64,000 bases of DNA from Morella rubra (lineage: Eukaryota; Streptophyta; Magnoliopsida; Fagales; Myricaceae), in assembly GCA_003952965.2 (NCBI GenBank), contig CM025851.1, positions 4,818,055 to 4,882,054 of the forward strand. The letters run 5' to 3'. Shown here in pieces: positions 11,892 through 25,350 of the stretch. The notes beneath the pieces are model-generated. The model was not told the DNA's origin. It made no database searches and worked only from the letters and a program-made list of their open reading frames with translations. The translations under genes and the position numbers were made by a program. How positions within the stretch are numbered: the stretch's first letter is position 1; every line of letters starts with the position of its first letter.

Positions 11892-13117
11892 ATACAGGCT
11901 TTTTTGCTCTGTTTGTTTCAGCGTAAACTATTTCCTGAGCGAACAAGTTTTCAATGAAAAACAGTGTTAGCAGAATTTATTTGTTTGTCATTTTTTAGTA
12001 GAGATTCTCAAAATGTAGAAATATTCCATTTGAGCTTTTTCAATGGAAATAGTGTCTTCTGACCAGGAAAACTTTCTCTGTCAACATGCATTCGGTAATT
12101 GCATTCCTCGAGAGCATTTTACATCCAAACAAATGGTGTTGGATGGTTAAAATGGTTTTATCTGTCACGATCAAGATTTTAACTCAATTCTGACACCAAA
12201 AAAATAAGCAAATCCCTATAAGCAGCTCAAATTTGGGCAAAAACTTGGTAATTCGGGTAGAAATTCTCTTAATAAGTAACAACTGGTTAAAAACATACGT
12301 CAAAATTGCAAAACAGAAAACCAAATCCTTAAAGAGGCGACAATCTCTATAAAAGTAATTCTTCAGGCACAGGCCCACACTTTAATGCAACTATCAAAGA
12401 GAAGAAAAAGAGCATAGACACTGCCGAGAATCCATGTACAGCAAGAATCAAAACAAAGGCATTGCTTGTTTGCATTTTGAACTTAAACCCATTGCTCTTG
12501 TTTCCTTTTACGCCTACAATGAGAAACTAACGGAATTAATAAGCTCAATGAAAAATTTTCAAAAATATTAAAAGCATGAAATCCGCTAAGAAAATTGTCA
12601 ACAACTCCAGTAAATCAAATATCAAATGATCAATATATTTCGATGACTCTTTTGCATATTTTCCCATAGCTAATATTTTATCTAGTCCATTGTGCAAACA
12701 AACAAACCGTGATCTACTACTTGGACAACAAAATTTCACAACATTTAAAAATTTCAAATATCAAGAAAAATGAAAAGAAAAAACTGCTAATTTGAGCTGT
12801 TAAGGTTCATCAATGAAACCCAGCAAAAAACGAGTGCCGGTTATAACAAAATATTATAAATATGTGCATATAAGGCATTTTTCCTTTAGCTTTCTGGACT
12901 CAAAAACTTAAATTGTACACAAACAGCACTCAGTAATCATATGTGAGACACAAAAAAAAAAATCAATGACGCAAATTAAAGCACTGAACCATTGCTCCTT
13001 TAAGTGGTGGAGACGACGTTGTTTGGAGGGGTCGTGATCGTCGTCTCCGTCTCCTTCTTCCTCGATGCCTCTCCATCGGTCCAATAGCTCTCTTCTCGTC
13101 GCCAACTTCTTCGACAT

Positions 13118-16100
13118 TCCTCAAGTATTCTCTCTTTATCTCTTAACTTGCTTCTTCTTCCCTTGTGGTTTTCCCGCTAACTCCCCTTTCTCTGTGCACG
13201 CAGACGGAGCGAGAGAGGATCACCAAGGGAAGAAGCGGCATGCGATACCGATTGGCGCTCTACGAGCATTGAACAAGCTATAGAAGAGAGTAACCGGTCC
13301 CTGAACTGAACAAAAGGGTAATTTGAGCTGATTGTACAGTACGGTAAATCCGAAATAGAAAATTACGAGAAGCTTACGAACGAATTTGATTTAGGGATTC
13401 ACGAGAAAAAATTGGACCAACCTTGAGATCGATTTTACCAGTAAAGTGAAAACCCCCATTTGAAATAACGGATATGTCCCTATTCGAACAAACAGGGGCA
13501 ACCGGGTCAGAGGCTTTGGCAATTGTGTCAGGACTCAAGTCCGGGGATTCTCCAAGAGGCTTTCAGAAAGCAGGCCTGAAAGACTCGTCCTTAGTAAACC
13601 GAGGCCCAATGGACATACAACAAGCCCAAGATTTAAGAATCGGGCTTCCCTTCTAAACGAACTAGTTCGGTAGTTGGAATTGAAGTTGGTTAGTGGCTAA
13701 AAAGCCCGGGTTTTTTATATTTTGACATTGGTCGTCCTTACACAATCAAAGCCGATCTAAGAAATTCGAAAAGTCTATAGAGGGAGGATCGCCTTCTCTC
13801 CAGACTCCCCCCATTTTCTCTCTTTTGAACCCCTCTCCAGCACTCTTCCCTCCTCTTGCGTCGCCGGGTAGGAGTTGTTTCCTTGTATTTTCATGTTTTA
13901 ATAATATCAGTGGTTTGTTCGTTTCCTAATTCTTGCTCTGGTGAAGACATTTCATTAAAGGCAGAGCCTTCTCCAGCGAGCAACCACCCCTTGGTCAGCA
14001 TCAGCGGCCCTAGATCTTTGACGTCGTCCCTATCCAGCAGCACAACACTGGTTCCTGGATCTCCACGCGCCACTCTTCAGGCGCATGGATCTTTGACGTC
14101 TTTTGGTTTGCCGCCCTCTCTTCCTCCATTTTTGGCCAAGTTTCTCTTCTGTGGGTTCTTTTTATTGTAGGTGTTTGTTCAGCTCCTCCTCCATCATCGC
14201 CGTTCTCCGTGTGGTTGTGTTGTGTCCTGAGTTTTTGAACTCGGGCTGGGTTTTTGAGTCTATTGACCCGGTTGGGTAAGACCCTTACGAGCTGTTGTGC
14301 TGGGACCCTTACAAGGTCATTCTAGTTTAGGGTGATGTTCGTTTTCATGAAATCTTTAGGATTCTGATGAAATTGTGAATATTTAGGTGATGTTAAAGTT
14401 ATATTGGTGTGCGTGCAGAAGTTGTTAAAAGGAATTAGTGTGTGTAAAAAAGGTAATAAAGTGTTGTATTAAAATATATGTATGTTGTGATGTTTGGATT
14501 GTAAAAATAAAAGTAGGATACAAATCCTACAAAAAAACTCAACACGAACATGCCCTAGGCTTTTGAAAATGATGTAGTGAGCCTTTGTGCCCCATTTGAA
14601 CATTTTTAGCCATGAATGACTCTATTCAATACTTGTATTTTCCTTCTTGTGAATTGAACTCCTCCATTGCTTAGAAGAAGAAGAAGAAAAAAAAAAAAAA
14701 AAAAGACATCGGTCATCCTTAAAAACTACAATATTGTAGTTTAGCCCCTCCAAACTCTCATATTATGGATTTGATCCTATTTCGATTTTTAAAGTGGTTG
14801 CACATACTATAAAAGTAGGCGTAATTACTCGAGTTCATATGGTTTAACATTTTTTCAGAAAAGATCCATAATGTTTACTTTGACCGCAGACCGCAGTGGT
14901 CCCGATGGTTTATAACTTTTTCGAATACACCCCTCTATTAATAAGGCTCTATCAAAGTAATTATTTAATTTTTTACATGGCAAACGGAAGCCACGTCATG
15001 ATCAATGGCACACTATCACATTACTTTTTCATTTTTCTCTCTCTCGATTGATGCCACATCACCCCTTCATCACACGTCACATCATCTACGCAAAACGTGG
15101 GTTTTGAACTCTTAACAGTTGTGATTAATCAGCCTACAAAGACACGATTAAGGTCTAATCCAAGCTCGTACCCGATTTTGGAATTAGTCGGTGGATGCAT
15201 GCGTGCGTGTTGAACCAACCGAAAGTGATTTTTCCTCTTGACTAATTGGCGTGGAAAATGCTTTGTTTATTCAGGGACCATCCCTACATAATACGACCAA
15301 GACCAAGTGGTAGCCGTTGAACTTTTGCACGATGGTTACAGGTTCGCTTCACGAACACTCTATTCAGCCCTCCCCATGCTTCGTTTGTGGTCCTGGTCGT
15401 CGTCCATGGAAGTATCCCAACGAGACAAAATAGGAAAGAAAAAGGCGAATCACATGGGATTCGGCCCGGTCACTGAGACCCAAAGGTCCCGACTTTCTTT
15501 GTGCTTTGGCAATTCCTTCGCTCTCATCCAATTTTTTCTGCTGAAAAAAAGAAAAAGATTTTTGCAGAAAATGGATTGACGATCAGTTTGGTCGAGTTGG
15601 GAAAATACACAAATAGTAAATTGTCACTTTCTCGCGTTTTCTCTCGCATTGACAGAATGAAGGGCAGAAATTTGAATGGTTGAAAATAGTAAATTGTCAC
15701 TTTCTCCCTTTGGTTGAGCTTTCCAACCGGGCAATTTGCTACGTACTTTAGTTGTTTGACTTCTTCTTGCCTTTTTTCATGATTTGATCATTTCTCTCCA
15801 CCTTCTTTAAACACACGCCAAGTAATACTAAAGCAACTTCTCTTTCTCTCTAAAGCTTGAAAAGATAAAGTTTCGAGATAATGAATTGGTGAAATTTTAT
15901 AATTTTTTAAGTTTAATATTTTCAATATGCGATAATTGAGACCCGCATTATTTCCATAATTTTGGGATGTAAAATGATTTTTCTCTTAAACAAGCAATTG
16001 AAAAAATATTTGGAGCATGATCAAATTTAAATATTAATTTTCCAAATATCGAATACATACTATTGACAATACTAAGCCGTACGGGACTTTTTGAGGTATC

Positions 16101-17843
16101 TGAATATATTTTAATAGTTAGATGGCCTTGAACAATTTGTTTAAGCTAATGAACAAGGTCAAGCTTGGCTCACGAGCTCGTGCCTAAATTTGAGTTTTTT
16201 TTATTTTTTTATGGGAGAAACAAATATTGGCTATGTTTGGATAGTGTTTCAAAACATTTTCAAACACTTATCACATTCACTTTTTCATCAATTTCAATAT
16301 CTTTTCACCAATCTCAATAATATTTTACAAATTTCAACAACTTTAACATTTTCACCAAATCTAAGAGAATCTACACTACTTCTAAAAAAACACAAATATA
16401 AAAAATTGTTTTGAGATCTAAACCAAACATAGCCAATATCTGTCGAATTATCATTATTTTCGTGGTTTTGCTTCCTCCTAATTATGTCGTTTTCTTTATT
16501 AATGCTTTTTTAATAGCAACAATTTTCTGCTTTTGGATCATATTTGTTAATATTATAATAAACAGTTTTTTTACTTATAATTACGTACCTAATGGTTTCT
16601 TGCCCCTGCTTATTTATGATTCAATGTGCTACGCGAATAGAATGTACCAATTGAAAAGCGACAGAATTGACTTTATTGGCAAAAATCAAAGTATTAGTAG
16701 TTAATTTTCATAAATTTAGTCAAAATAGTATTGCTATCATAAATAACAATGACATACCTACCCTACCTAATACCTGTTACTAGTAAATCCATATAGTTAA
16801 AGGAACAGTCGCGTTTGTATCCATACAGTTAAGTTACAAGAATAGATAAAAAAAAATAAAAGAGAGATAATTTAAATAAATTTTTATATTTATTATAGTA
16901 AAAAAATAATAATTTAATGTGGTAGAGATTATTTTGTAGTTATTTTATTAGATGACCAAAATTTTAGCACACAAAAATCAATTTAAACTTGTATTATTTT
17001 CCTCATGTCAAGAAAGTACAAAAAAAATAAAAATTGTGGTAAAATTCAATTTTTTTTGCCTAACAGGGAAAAAAAAATTTAACCACATTTAGGGGGGAAA
17101 GGAACAAAAAGGAATGTTTAAAGCCAATTAAATATTTCACCTCAAATAGAAATAAAATTTCAATCCTAATGCATATGCGTGCAGAATCAGCTGAGAGCCA
17201 CGAGCGAGGCCAACAAGAAAAGTCCTAAAAGGAATGATGTGATGGAGGACCTAAATCATCTACTAGATTCGAATTCGAAATTATTGATTGTTTTTGGGGG
17301 TATGTAAAGGGAAAAAGCCTGAACAAGATTTGTATTGAATCTAAACTCCACAAGGAGTTCAGCGTACGGTACCGAGTGCCATTTCTATTTAAAGGGAAAT
17401 TAATAAAGCGATATTTTGGGACAAATAAAGCGCCCAATTCAAAATTCAGTACTCCGTCAAAATATAGAAATCCGAAACTATTTAAAGGAGGAAGGAAAAA
17501 AAAAAAAAAACAGAACGGAAAGTCGGAAACACCCAAGATCAAAACCAAACTAAAACCCTCCAAAGAACCCAGAGCCCCCACCTCCAAAGAAGCAAAGGAA
17601 AATATCTCCAAATGTCCCAAAAATCCTCCTCTCACCCTCAGGCACGTCAATTCTTTCTTCGGCTTTTTGTTCTCTTTCTCTTCCTTTGTTCTTATGCGTT
17701 TATTACTGTGGACATTCATATATATGCATATATACAGCAGTCTGCAAGTGAATTGCGTAACCATAATCTGTAAAGTGCGAGTTTCGAGATTTTTTGTTTT
17801 TTTTTTTGTTTTTTGTTTTTGCTAACGTAAGTGGGAAAAAAAA
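13118..17843. other. Intergenic DNA between helicase and BTL1 (right copy)
   Basis: This is the duplicate of 212-4945, with the same MITE-like elements at about 14329-14556 and 16225-16438 and the same TATA-like stretch at 17717-17735. Small indels near 14356, 14451, 16300, 16350, 16900, 17500 and 17800 distinguish it. No additional gene is visible. Confidence 0.7.
16225..16438. mobile_element. MITE with attggctatgtttgg termini (right copy)
   Basis: This is the duplicate of the element at 3319-3534, with the same termini. It is 2 bp shorter and its interior has at least two small differences (about 16300 and 16350), a local cluster of divergence in an otherwise nearly identical duplicate. 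Confidence 0.6.
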
Positions 17844-20800
17844 ATGGCGTTTCAATCGCAGTCGCTGAAGAGGAAGAGCTCCGCTGGGATTTTTGGAGAC
17901 GTGTTTTACGGTATGACGATGCTTCCCAAAGAGCTTGAAATGGAGGGGGAGAGCACTTTCGAGCTGAGATGCCAAGTTCCCGACTTCGGGCCTGCAATCA
18001 GAGTGAGCGTCTGATCTCCATTGTCTTTTTAGTTTCTTTTACTGTGTGGTTGCTGGAGAAAGCTCTGAGAACTGGGGAAGAAGAGAGGCTTAAGAGAGTA
18101 TTCTTGAGCGAAATATCTAAATTTTTGCACTTTTAGGGGTTAAATCTAACTACTTTGGTCACTATTTATCTCTTTGGTTGATGAGAGATGGAGGGAAAAT
18201 AAGCGATTTTTGAAAAGCTGAGTCTAAAAGAAAAAAGCGAAAAGAAAGGCCAGTGTTGGGCACAGTTTTGTCCAGGTCCCAACCTTAGAGATTCCTATGG
18301 AAGGGTTTTTTCATTTTGTCTCCCCATGTTTAATATATACAGAGGAGACCAAACCAAAATAATACAAATTAGGTACTATGACAAAGAATGATCTTGCATC
18401 CGCAAGAGTTTGTTTTTTCAAGCAAGTATTGACTTAAACTTCTCTCGCTCTCTGCCTCGGGGTTTTCCGTATTACATTCTAAATTTTTGCGTCTCTGCTG
18501 GTTCTTGCCCTTTCCATGTGTATGTGTTTTTTTTTCCCTCTTGTGCTTTTGGTCTGTTAAATAGTGCCGTACATATGTATCGCCATACTGATAATATCCT
18601 TAGGATTGGAAACTGGGTTATTCATTATTTGGGTCAGCTCGGCATCTTGTGTAGGGGTTGAAGGAATATCGTTATTTTTTCGATTGGTTCCCTCTCACAC
18701 ACCCGCTTTGCGTTCAGGGTTTCTTGAGGACTAGGGAAGTTGGCGAGTTTGTCAGTGGGGCTTTAGCAGGGGCTATGACCAAAGCCATACTTGCTCCTCT
18801 CGAGACCATCAGGTTTGCTTTGATTGTTTCCTATTATTCATCTCTTATTCCATGAAGCAAATGCATTTCTTCTATTGCGGTTTATATCAAATTTTGATAT
18901 AATCAGGTATCTATAAGTATATTAGTTTTCCTATCAGTTTATATGGATGGGAGCAAAAATTTGCATAGTTGGAGCAGGCAGTGTCTATTGCAAACTCCCA
19001 AGCTTACTCAACAGTCAAAGGCTTAGAACCAGGGATATTGGCTTTAGATGGTTTTGATTAATGCATATGGAAGCTGGTTGTGGTTCTTTATTTTGCTTTT
19101 TTCTCGTTTTTCCCTTTTGTGGGGTTGTTGGTGATGGCTAGACATTGAAGAGAACCTACATTTATGGTATAAACCACTGGAGATGATACTGAGATGCTGA
19201 ATAACGAACTTGATAAAATTTTGGCTGGTTCATGATGTTTTTTTTTTCCCCAGTTCAGTCACAAAAATTTCATCTAATGACCAATACCTAAATTAGTGGC
19301 TATCTCAACCCATCCAACTCAAGCTAGGATGTTAGAGGATGTCTCAAAGGTTTTCTTCTTTACACGGAACTACTGAAGAGCAGAACCTTAATTAACTAAG
19401 AGATGTTGGAACAGTTATTATTTGCCAAGTGTGCGGGGGACTATGAAAGTGTTATAACAGGCAGTTTGACTTGTAACGTCTGAAATATGCAGGACAAGAA
19501 TGGTGGTTGGTGTTGGATCCAAACACATTGCTGGTAGTTTTGTCGAGGTGATTGAGCAGCAGGGTTGGCAAGGATTATGGGCTGGGAACGCAATCAATAT
19601 GCTCCGCATAATCCCTACCCAGGCAATTGAGCTTGGAACATTTGAATATGTGAAACGAGCAATGACATCAGCCCAAGAGAAACGGAATCATAGTGAATCC
19701 CCCAGGGTGCAAATTGGTCGTGTCAGTCTAAACTTTTCTCTCTCCTGGATCTCTCCAGTTGCTGTGGCTGGTGCAGCTGCTGGAATTGTTAGCACACTTG
19801 TATGCCATCCCCTAGAAGTTTTAAAGGTATTTAGTACGCAACAATCTTATGAAAATAGATATTTGATGACCTGATCATGTATTTCTACGTGTTAGTGTAT
19901 ATACAGGAGATCTTTGCTGATCTATGTCATGAGGATATCATATATGTCTCTTGTCTTCTTGTCTTATATTTTGTGAATTCGTGTCTAGTTGGAAGTAGAT
20001 TTCGTGTAACTTGTCAATCTAAGACGTCAAAATGGAGAAGCTTCTTCCTCTTGCACATTATTTCTGCTCCAGCACTGATTATTTCCCTTCTGAATTATTG
20101 TTACAGGATCGGTTGACTGTCAGTCCTGACGTATACCCTTCCTTAACCATTGCAATTGGCAAAACTTATAGGGAGGGTGGGCTTGGCGCTCTCTATGCTG
20201 GTATCTCACCTACACTGATTGGCATGCTTCCGTACAGTACTTGTTACTATTTCATGTATGAGAAATTGAAGAAATCTTACTGCGAAGCGAAAAACAAGAA
20301 GTCTTTAAATCGTCCAGAGATGCTCCTGCTGGGAGCTTTTGCAGGTGAGAAAGATGGCTTCAAGAATCCCTCATGGTCTTCGTGAAAAATATTGCTTGGT
20401 ATTTTCCAAGATAAGCTTAAAACCAGCTTATTCATTTCCTTTTGACGAAGATAATTTGAAAGCATTGCTTCTTTCCAACTCATATTTACCTTCTCGTTGG
20501 TGATGAATAGTTGCTTTGAAAAAACTTCAGATCCTTGTCTGAACTAGAACTGATTCTTTCGCATGCTAGATCTTCATATAACACGTTGATAGGGTTTGGG
20601 GACGATTTACTTCAAATCCATACTCCCCTCTCCAAGTAGCAGCAAATTTTCCTAGTTGATATGCCTCCTATTTTTGACAGCGGGCATTACTCTTGGCTCC
20701 TGTAAGAGACTGTTAGGTCCTATTGCACTATTCAAGAGCCCGTTACAATTTGTCTGTTAGTTACCTTTAGGCTGTATATTTGAAGCTGTACATTCTTCGC

Positions 20801-21171
20801 CAACCATGCTGCTTGTCACAGGAAACCTCAGGGATAAAAATGGACTCGTGTTTTGACTGTTAATTATGATAACATCTCACTATCACTAATTGAAATTAAA
20901 TCTACGTCGTACATTGTCAGGTTTTACAGCTAGCACAATTAGCTTTCCGTTGGAGGTGGCCAGGAAGAGGCTAATGGTGGGAGCTCTAGAGGGTAAGTGC
21001 CCACCCCACATGGCTGCGGCACTTGCAGAAGTCATTCGGGAGGAAGGTTTGATTGGACTCTACAGAGGGTGGGGTGCTAGTTGTTTAAAGGTCATGCCAT
21101 CCTCTGGTATCACCTGGATGTTTTATGAAGCTTGGAAAGACATATTGGTTGTCGGAAAAGGTCAGCTATGA
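17844..21171 (+). CDS. BTL1: Mitochondrial adenine nucleotide transporter, BTL1 type (complete)
   Basis: Five exons: 17844-18002, 18718-18812, 19493-19826, 20107-20344 and 20921-21171, encoding 358 residues. The protein is a mitochondrial carrier family member of the Brittle1-like group, expected to exchange adenine nucleotides across the inner mitochondrial membrane. The three carrier signatures are visible: PLETIR at residues 80-85, PLEVLK at 191-196 and PLEVAR at 285-290. Each is followed by the glycine-rich half-repeat (WQGLWAGN, GLGALYAG, GLIGLYRGWGAS). The last signature is in exon 5, the exon missing from the left copy. The start is the ATG before AFQSQSLKRKSS, which family members share. 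All introns are GT-AG with consistent phases. The start codons of the helicase and this gene are 4.7 kb apart and divergent. Confidence 0.93.
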
Positions 21172-22531
21172 CACGCATCCACCATGATTCGACATAAAAG
21201 TTCATAGTTGAGACTCCCACGTTGGGGTCGTTTACTGAAATCACAAAGGTGGAAGGTACCAACCAACTGGCAGGCTAAAGTCGCTAGGTGGTTTTGACTT
21301 AATGTTGAGATGAATGCGTCCTTCCGAAGGCTGGGGAAGTTCGTGGTTTTGGGTGAGGGCTTCCCCCTTGTAGTCACACCATTGTTGACGGCTGACCAAA
21401 AATTGGATGAGGTTCAATTTTGGTGCACCGTAATATTACTGATTTTTTTTTTTTTTTGGTATCAGTAATAGACTACGTTTTTTTGCTTTAATAATAATTT
21501 TTTTTCCCATACGGGATCTTTTCGGTTTTGTACGTATTGTTTGCTTTTATGCCATGGATTGGTGGGACATTTTTCTCTCTTAAAAACAGAAAATGTCATT
21601 TATCTTTTGTTTTTTTAAACTTTAGATAGATGAATAATAATATCATGCAAAACTTAAAAATCGATTTAGTTGATGATGTAAAATGTAGTTTTCCATGAAA
21701 TTGCAATATCTATAGCTTAGCCCTTTCGTTCTGTTCTAAGGGTGGCTGTCTTAATTGTCTTATCTACGATGTAAACCGTAGAACTTAAAAAAACAAGAAA
21801 AAAGGTGACGTAAACCATAATTTTATTTGAAACCCGACACATCCGAATGGGACCGTGGACAAAAGTCTTTTGCTGACGATTAAGGTTATGCGACACGATA
21901 GGCGATGTAAATTGTTCCTTGAAATTGCAACGCCAACAAAATCTATGGGAAACTGAGGCAGAGGAGAGACTACGTGGGACAGTCGATTGTGATTGACAGG
22001 CTCTGATCAAGACTATTAAAGTTGTACCCCTTGGACTTTTATTTTATTTTGGTTTTGTTAGCGATTTTAGTGGTCATATCCAAAAATGTACAAAACAAAT
22101 AAGGTGTTAATTCAAGATACCAATTGACAAATGCTAGTTTGACGGCAAATTACAAATACAACCCAATTTGAGGGAATTTAGTGTAATTTTTCCTTCTTAT
22201 AACAATCACCGGAAGGGTTGGAGGTGAAAAACAACACTATTAGGCACTAGGGGCGAGGACTAGCAGCTCCATTAATTAGCCGAAACCACTGCTCCCTCGT
22301 TCTCATATATACATTATGTTCTTTCATGTTTTCACAAACCGGAATCACCAAATACCAGAAACAAAAAAGAATCGAGTAAAATGGGGTCAGCATTCATTTA
22401 TTTAAGAATATGTTCACAATTATTGTTACTCTTCTTCATCAGTGGATCTCAATGTGGCTCGCCCAAGAGGGTCTCCAAAACGAGTAATGAAGAGAACAAT
22501 GGCCATAGATGATGAACTAAAAACGTGTAGC
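21172..22531. other. Convergent intergenic region, BTL1 / reticulon 3' ends
   Basis: Both 3' UTRs should lie here, because BTL1 (plus) and the reticulon gene (minus) converge. The DNA is AT-rich with T runs at about 21447-21459 and 21495-21503. I see no repeat family or further gene. The minus-strand frame at 21717-22010 is not recognisable. Confidence 0.6.
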
Positions 22532-24996
22532 CTACATGACCTCCTGCTCTGAAGTACTGCAACTTCTTCCCTTCAGAAGCTCATACACACATGTGCAGAT
22601 TGGTGGAGAGTGTTCTGCCAGCAAGTACAGACAAAAAAGGCATAATCCTGTCTCATGAAGGAAAGAATTAAAGTAAGCGTCATTGACATTTCACTCAAGA
22701 TTCAAAGATACAGAGAAGCAATGAGATCTACTACGAATATATTTGGTGGTGATAAGATGGTGGCAGAAGCCTCAATAAAATGGAACACAACCTCCACTAT
22801 ATGAACTTTTCAGATTTTAAGCCTACTAGGACATCTTCTCAAGTTTTTTCACATCTTCCTTATGTGTAATCTCTACACTACCATGGGAGCCCTAACAGGG
22901 CTTCAGAATTTTCCTCCAAACCTACCCAACCAATATGATATATCATAGATATAACTGGTGGGTTAACTAAGCATTGGGCATCACCCGCATGACAGAAGGA
23001 GAGGCAAATAAAATGTTTAAAGCTTGCTCATACAATTTAAGACCTCAAAACTACAACAACATTAAATAAGCTTCAGTATTAGCATTAAAAAGACAAGAAA
23101 AAAGGAAGTATAACATAAATGGTGAAATCTCTATCCTCAAAGCTGCCTCGCCAATATGGGGAAGGATACTCATCACATGGTTCCTAGCAACAGCAAAAGT
23201 ACTCTTTTGGGAAAAGAATTCTGTGATACCGTCCTAGAACCTTTTCACATTCTCAAATTTACCATGCCAAAAGGTAGCTAACAAATGTCATCAGTAAACT
23301 TGTTATAGTCAATTAGATGAGATACTTCAGTTTTATATTTCACCAAAGACATGTCCAAGCTAACATAAATTTCTACCACAAAAACATGACTAAGCCAAAC
23401 AGGGGATGACTAACCAGGGAAAGTAACTAACATCAAGGGTAGAAATAATTAACATAATGGGGAATAATACAATTCCATGCCAAATAATACGAGAAGGTCA
23501 TCTAAAAGAGGACAGAATTGCTAAACGTTTGGATTGTAAATAATACAATACCCCTTCATACCACGGAATTGGAAAAGAAAAAAAAGAAGCAACAGATCAA
23601 GCAGCAAATAACTTTGACATACTTCCACTAGTCACCAAGCTTTTTACTTAGTACCAAACAACTAGTTAACTGACGTCACAATATGAACAGATGTAAGCCA
23701 CAACATACCAGCATAGGCAACAGTAACACCTGAAACTAATCGTCCCAAAGCCGATAGTATGTAAAGACAAACCACCACCTGAAAAAGATTTACGTCATAC
23801 ATCTTCAGCAATATCAAATACAGACTTACACTATGTGTATGAATTGGACAACCCATACAAACTGACAAACTAGCAGTAAGCTGATTAAAAATTTGAAAAA
23901 CTCACCATGAATGCCTTCTCCCTCCAACACAATGATTTCTCTTAGAATTGGAAAACTTAAAAAGTACAAGGCTTATGCACAAGCTCCATGCTTAAAAGGG
24001 AGAACAATTAAGCTTGCATAGTTTACCTTGAAAAATAGCCTCCTATCGTGACCCGTTGCAGCAACCCTCAAAACAGACTCAGCAGCCCCTATGGTATTAG
24101 CTAAACATGCAAAAAAGCTATTGGCAGTGTCCTGAGAAATCTGCCACTCCAGTGGATCCACAGGTACCCTATGCAACAATGGCTTGCAATAATATCAGAT
24201 TGTTTAATGGAAACACATAGTTAGGAGGGGACAATTTGTTTTTTTTTCAGCGGTTCCATTCAAGATTTTTCACGCATAAGCATACTCCCATTTTTATTTG
24301 TTTACTGAAAAAACTAACCACAGGATTACCGGATTAAATTGCCCGAATTTCCTAAGCAACCACGCAAAGCCTAAAATTAAAATAAGCAATTACCGTCAAG
24401 ATATGGAAATCACAAGCGGTGTATATTGAAATTAGGAAGGGCGAGAGAGAAAGACAGGGAATTGGATTACGAGATGTTCAATTCAGCTGATGGGGCAGGC
24501 AAAATTGTTCATTTGGTAAGTTAGAAAGAAAAAAAGAAACGACAGAAGTCAAGAAAATCCAATAAATTGAAAACCCTAATTTAATTACACATTCAAGAAC
24601 CAAACCCGAAGAAGAAGCTCAAAAGTGGAACCCTAATTTCCCCTAATAATCCAAGAACATTCACCTAGAACAAAGAAATGATTCAATCGATCACCTTTCT
24701 AAAATTACTTTAAATCAGCGGAGAGAGAGAGAAAGCGACTATGCAAATAGTACTTACGAGATGTTCAGTTGGCTGAAGAGGAGGCCAAGAATGGCGAGGG
24801 AGCAGAGGAGGACGATGAGAACGTCGGAGACTAAGGAGAGAAGGCCGGCTTTCCTAAAGGCGCAGTGGTAGTACACCAAGGAACCACTTATAAGCAGTAT
24901 CAATGGCACCCCAAGTCGGCTCCTCCTCCTTTGCCTGCTCCCCTTGCTCTTGCTATTGTTATTGTTATGATTATTATGGGTATCCATCTCCCACAT
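22532..24996 (-). CDS. Reticulon-like protein, RTNLB22/23 type
   Basis: Four exons on the minus strand: 24996-24758, 24168-24027, 23778-23709 and 22647-22532, giving 188 residues. The first ATG (MWEMDTHNN) is at 24996; a second in-frame ATG is at 24987. After an Asn/Arg-rich cytosolic head come the paired hydrophobic stretches of a reticulon homology domain: LGVPLILLISGSLVYYH, LLSLVSDVLIVLLCSLAILG, then [36 protein letters not shown] and LCLFCLYLLAE. The C-terminus is hydrophilic (ELLKGRSCSTSEQEVM). Reticulons insert as hairpins in the ER membrane and shape tubules; this small subgroup is little studied. The second tandem duplication begins at 23671, between exons 3 and 4, so only this copy has the last exon. 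Confidence 0.85.
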
Positions 24997-25090
24997 CAAA
25001 GCCACCGCAATTCACTACTTCATCATCATCATCATCATCTCGACTTCTATGTGTTTCTTCAACTTCCGCGCTTAATTCTTCTATAAGAAC

Positions 25091-25093
25091 CTC

Positions 25094-25126
<33 letters not shown>

Positions 25127-25136
25127 TCTCTCTCTG
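25091..25136. repeat. (CT)n microsatellite
   Basis: A nearly pure ctctct run with one tat interruption lies just upstream of the reticulon start on the minus strand, where it reads (GA)n. Such tracts are common in plant 5' UTRs and core promoters. It could belong to the reticulon promoter, but no transcript start can be read. Confidence 0.85.
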
Positions 25137-25144
25137 TTCTTTAT

Positions 25145-25322
25145 TTATAACGCAGTATTTCCCCCAGTAACACCTTTGTTTAATAACAGACTACAATAAA
25201 TAATACAACTATTCTACTCTTAAAAAAAAAAATTATAACGCAGTATTTCCCCCAGTAACACCTTTGTTTAATAACAGACTACAATAAATAATACAACTAT
25301 TCTACTCTTAAAAAAAAAAAAA
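25145..25322. repeat. Two tandem 88-bp repeats
   Basis: The segment starting ttataacgcagtatttcccc at about 25145 recurs 88 bases later at about 25233 with no visible change, each unit ending in an A run. A third partial unit (atacaactattctac) follows at about 25323. This is a simple local duplication next to the SINE at 25351. Confidence 0.85.
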
Positions 25323-25350
25323 ATACAACTATTCTACAGTTCAACTCTTG

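Larger units (their letters stand above)
7792..13117 (-). pseudogene. SEN1-like helicase, N-terminal part only (truncated right copy)
   Basis: Eight coding exons on the minus strand, all in phase: 13117-12990, 10851-10467, 9365-9249, 9152-9073, 8669-8523, 8420-8272, 8178-8048 and 7914-7792. Together they give 420 residues with no stop. Landmarks are WFADAFNFLICLPKETHIW, EEYDPDRDNAEVVSVMYE, LEPLQPLLKKF, PPAFEEGILERYP and GEHEKQRRHFLYFLLHQVP. I recognise these as the helical N-terminal region of the large plant SEN1-like RNA/DNA helicase (At1g16800 type). The helicase motifs lie further downstream and are absent here. The gene is cut exactly at the end of exon 8 by the duplication junction, so this copy cannot make a helicase. 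The intron between exons 7 and 8 has a GC donor. Intron 1 holds a LINE tail on the opposite strand. The name is from memory of homologues, so moderate confidence; truncation is certain from the sequence. Confidence 0.68.
12907..20690. repeat. Right copy of the duplicated segment
   Basis: This is the partner of 1-7791, in direct orientation. The complete right unit is 7792-20690: helicase exons 8 to 2, helicase exon 1, intergenic DNA, then BTL1 exons 1-4 and part of intron 4. The sequence leaves the repeat at 20690 and continues through the rest of BTL1 intron 4 to the last exon at 20921. This unit therefore keeps the natural right flank, while the left unit should keep the natural left flank outside the window. 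Confidence 0.93.

Noticed and set aside
1-20690. The 7.8-kb direct repeats as terminal repeats of one large element
   Set aside because: The repeats contain ordinary host exons and promoters, and the DNA between them is host gene sequence. A tandem duplication explains everything.
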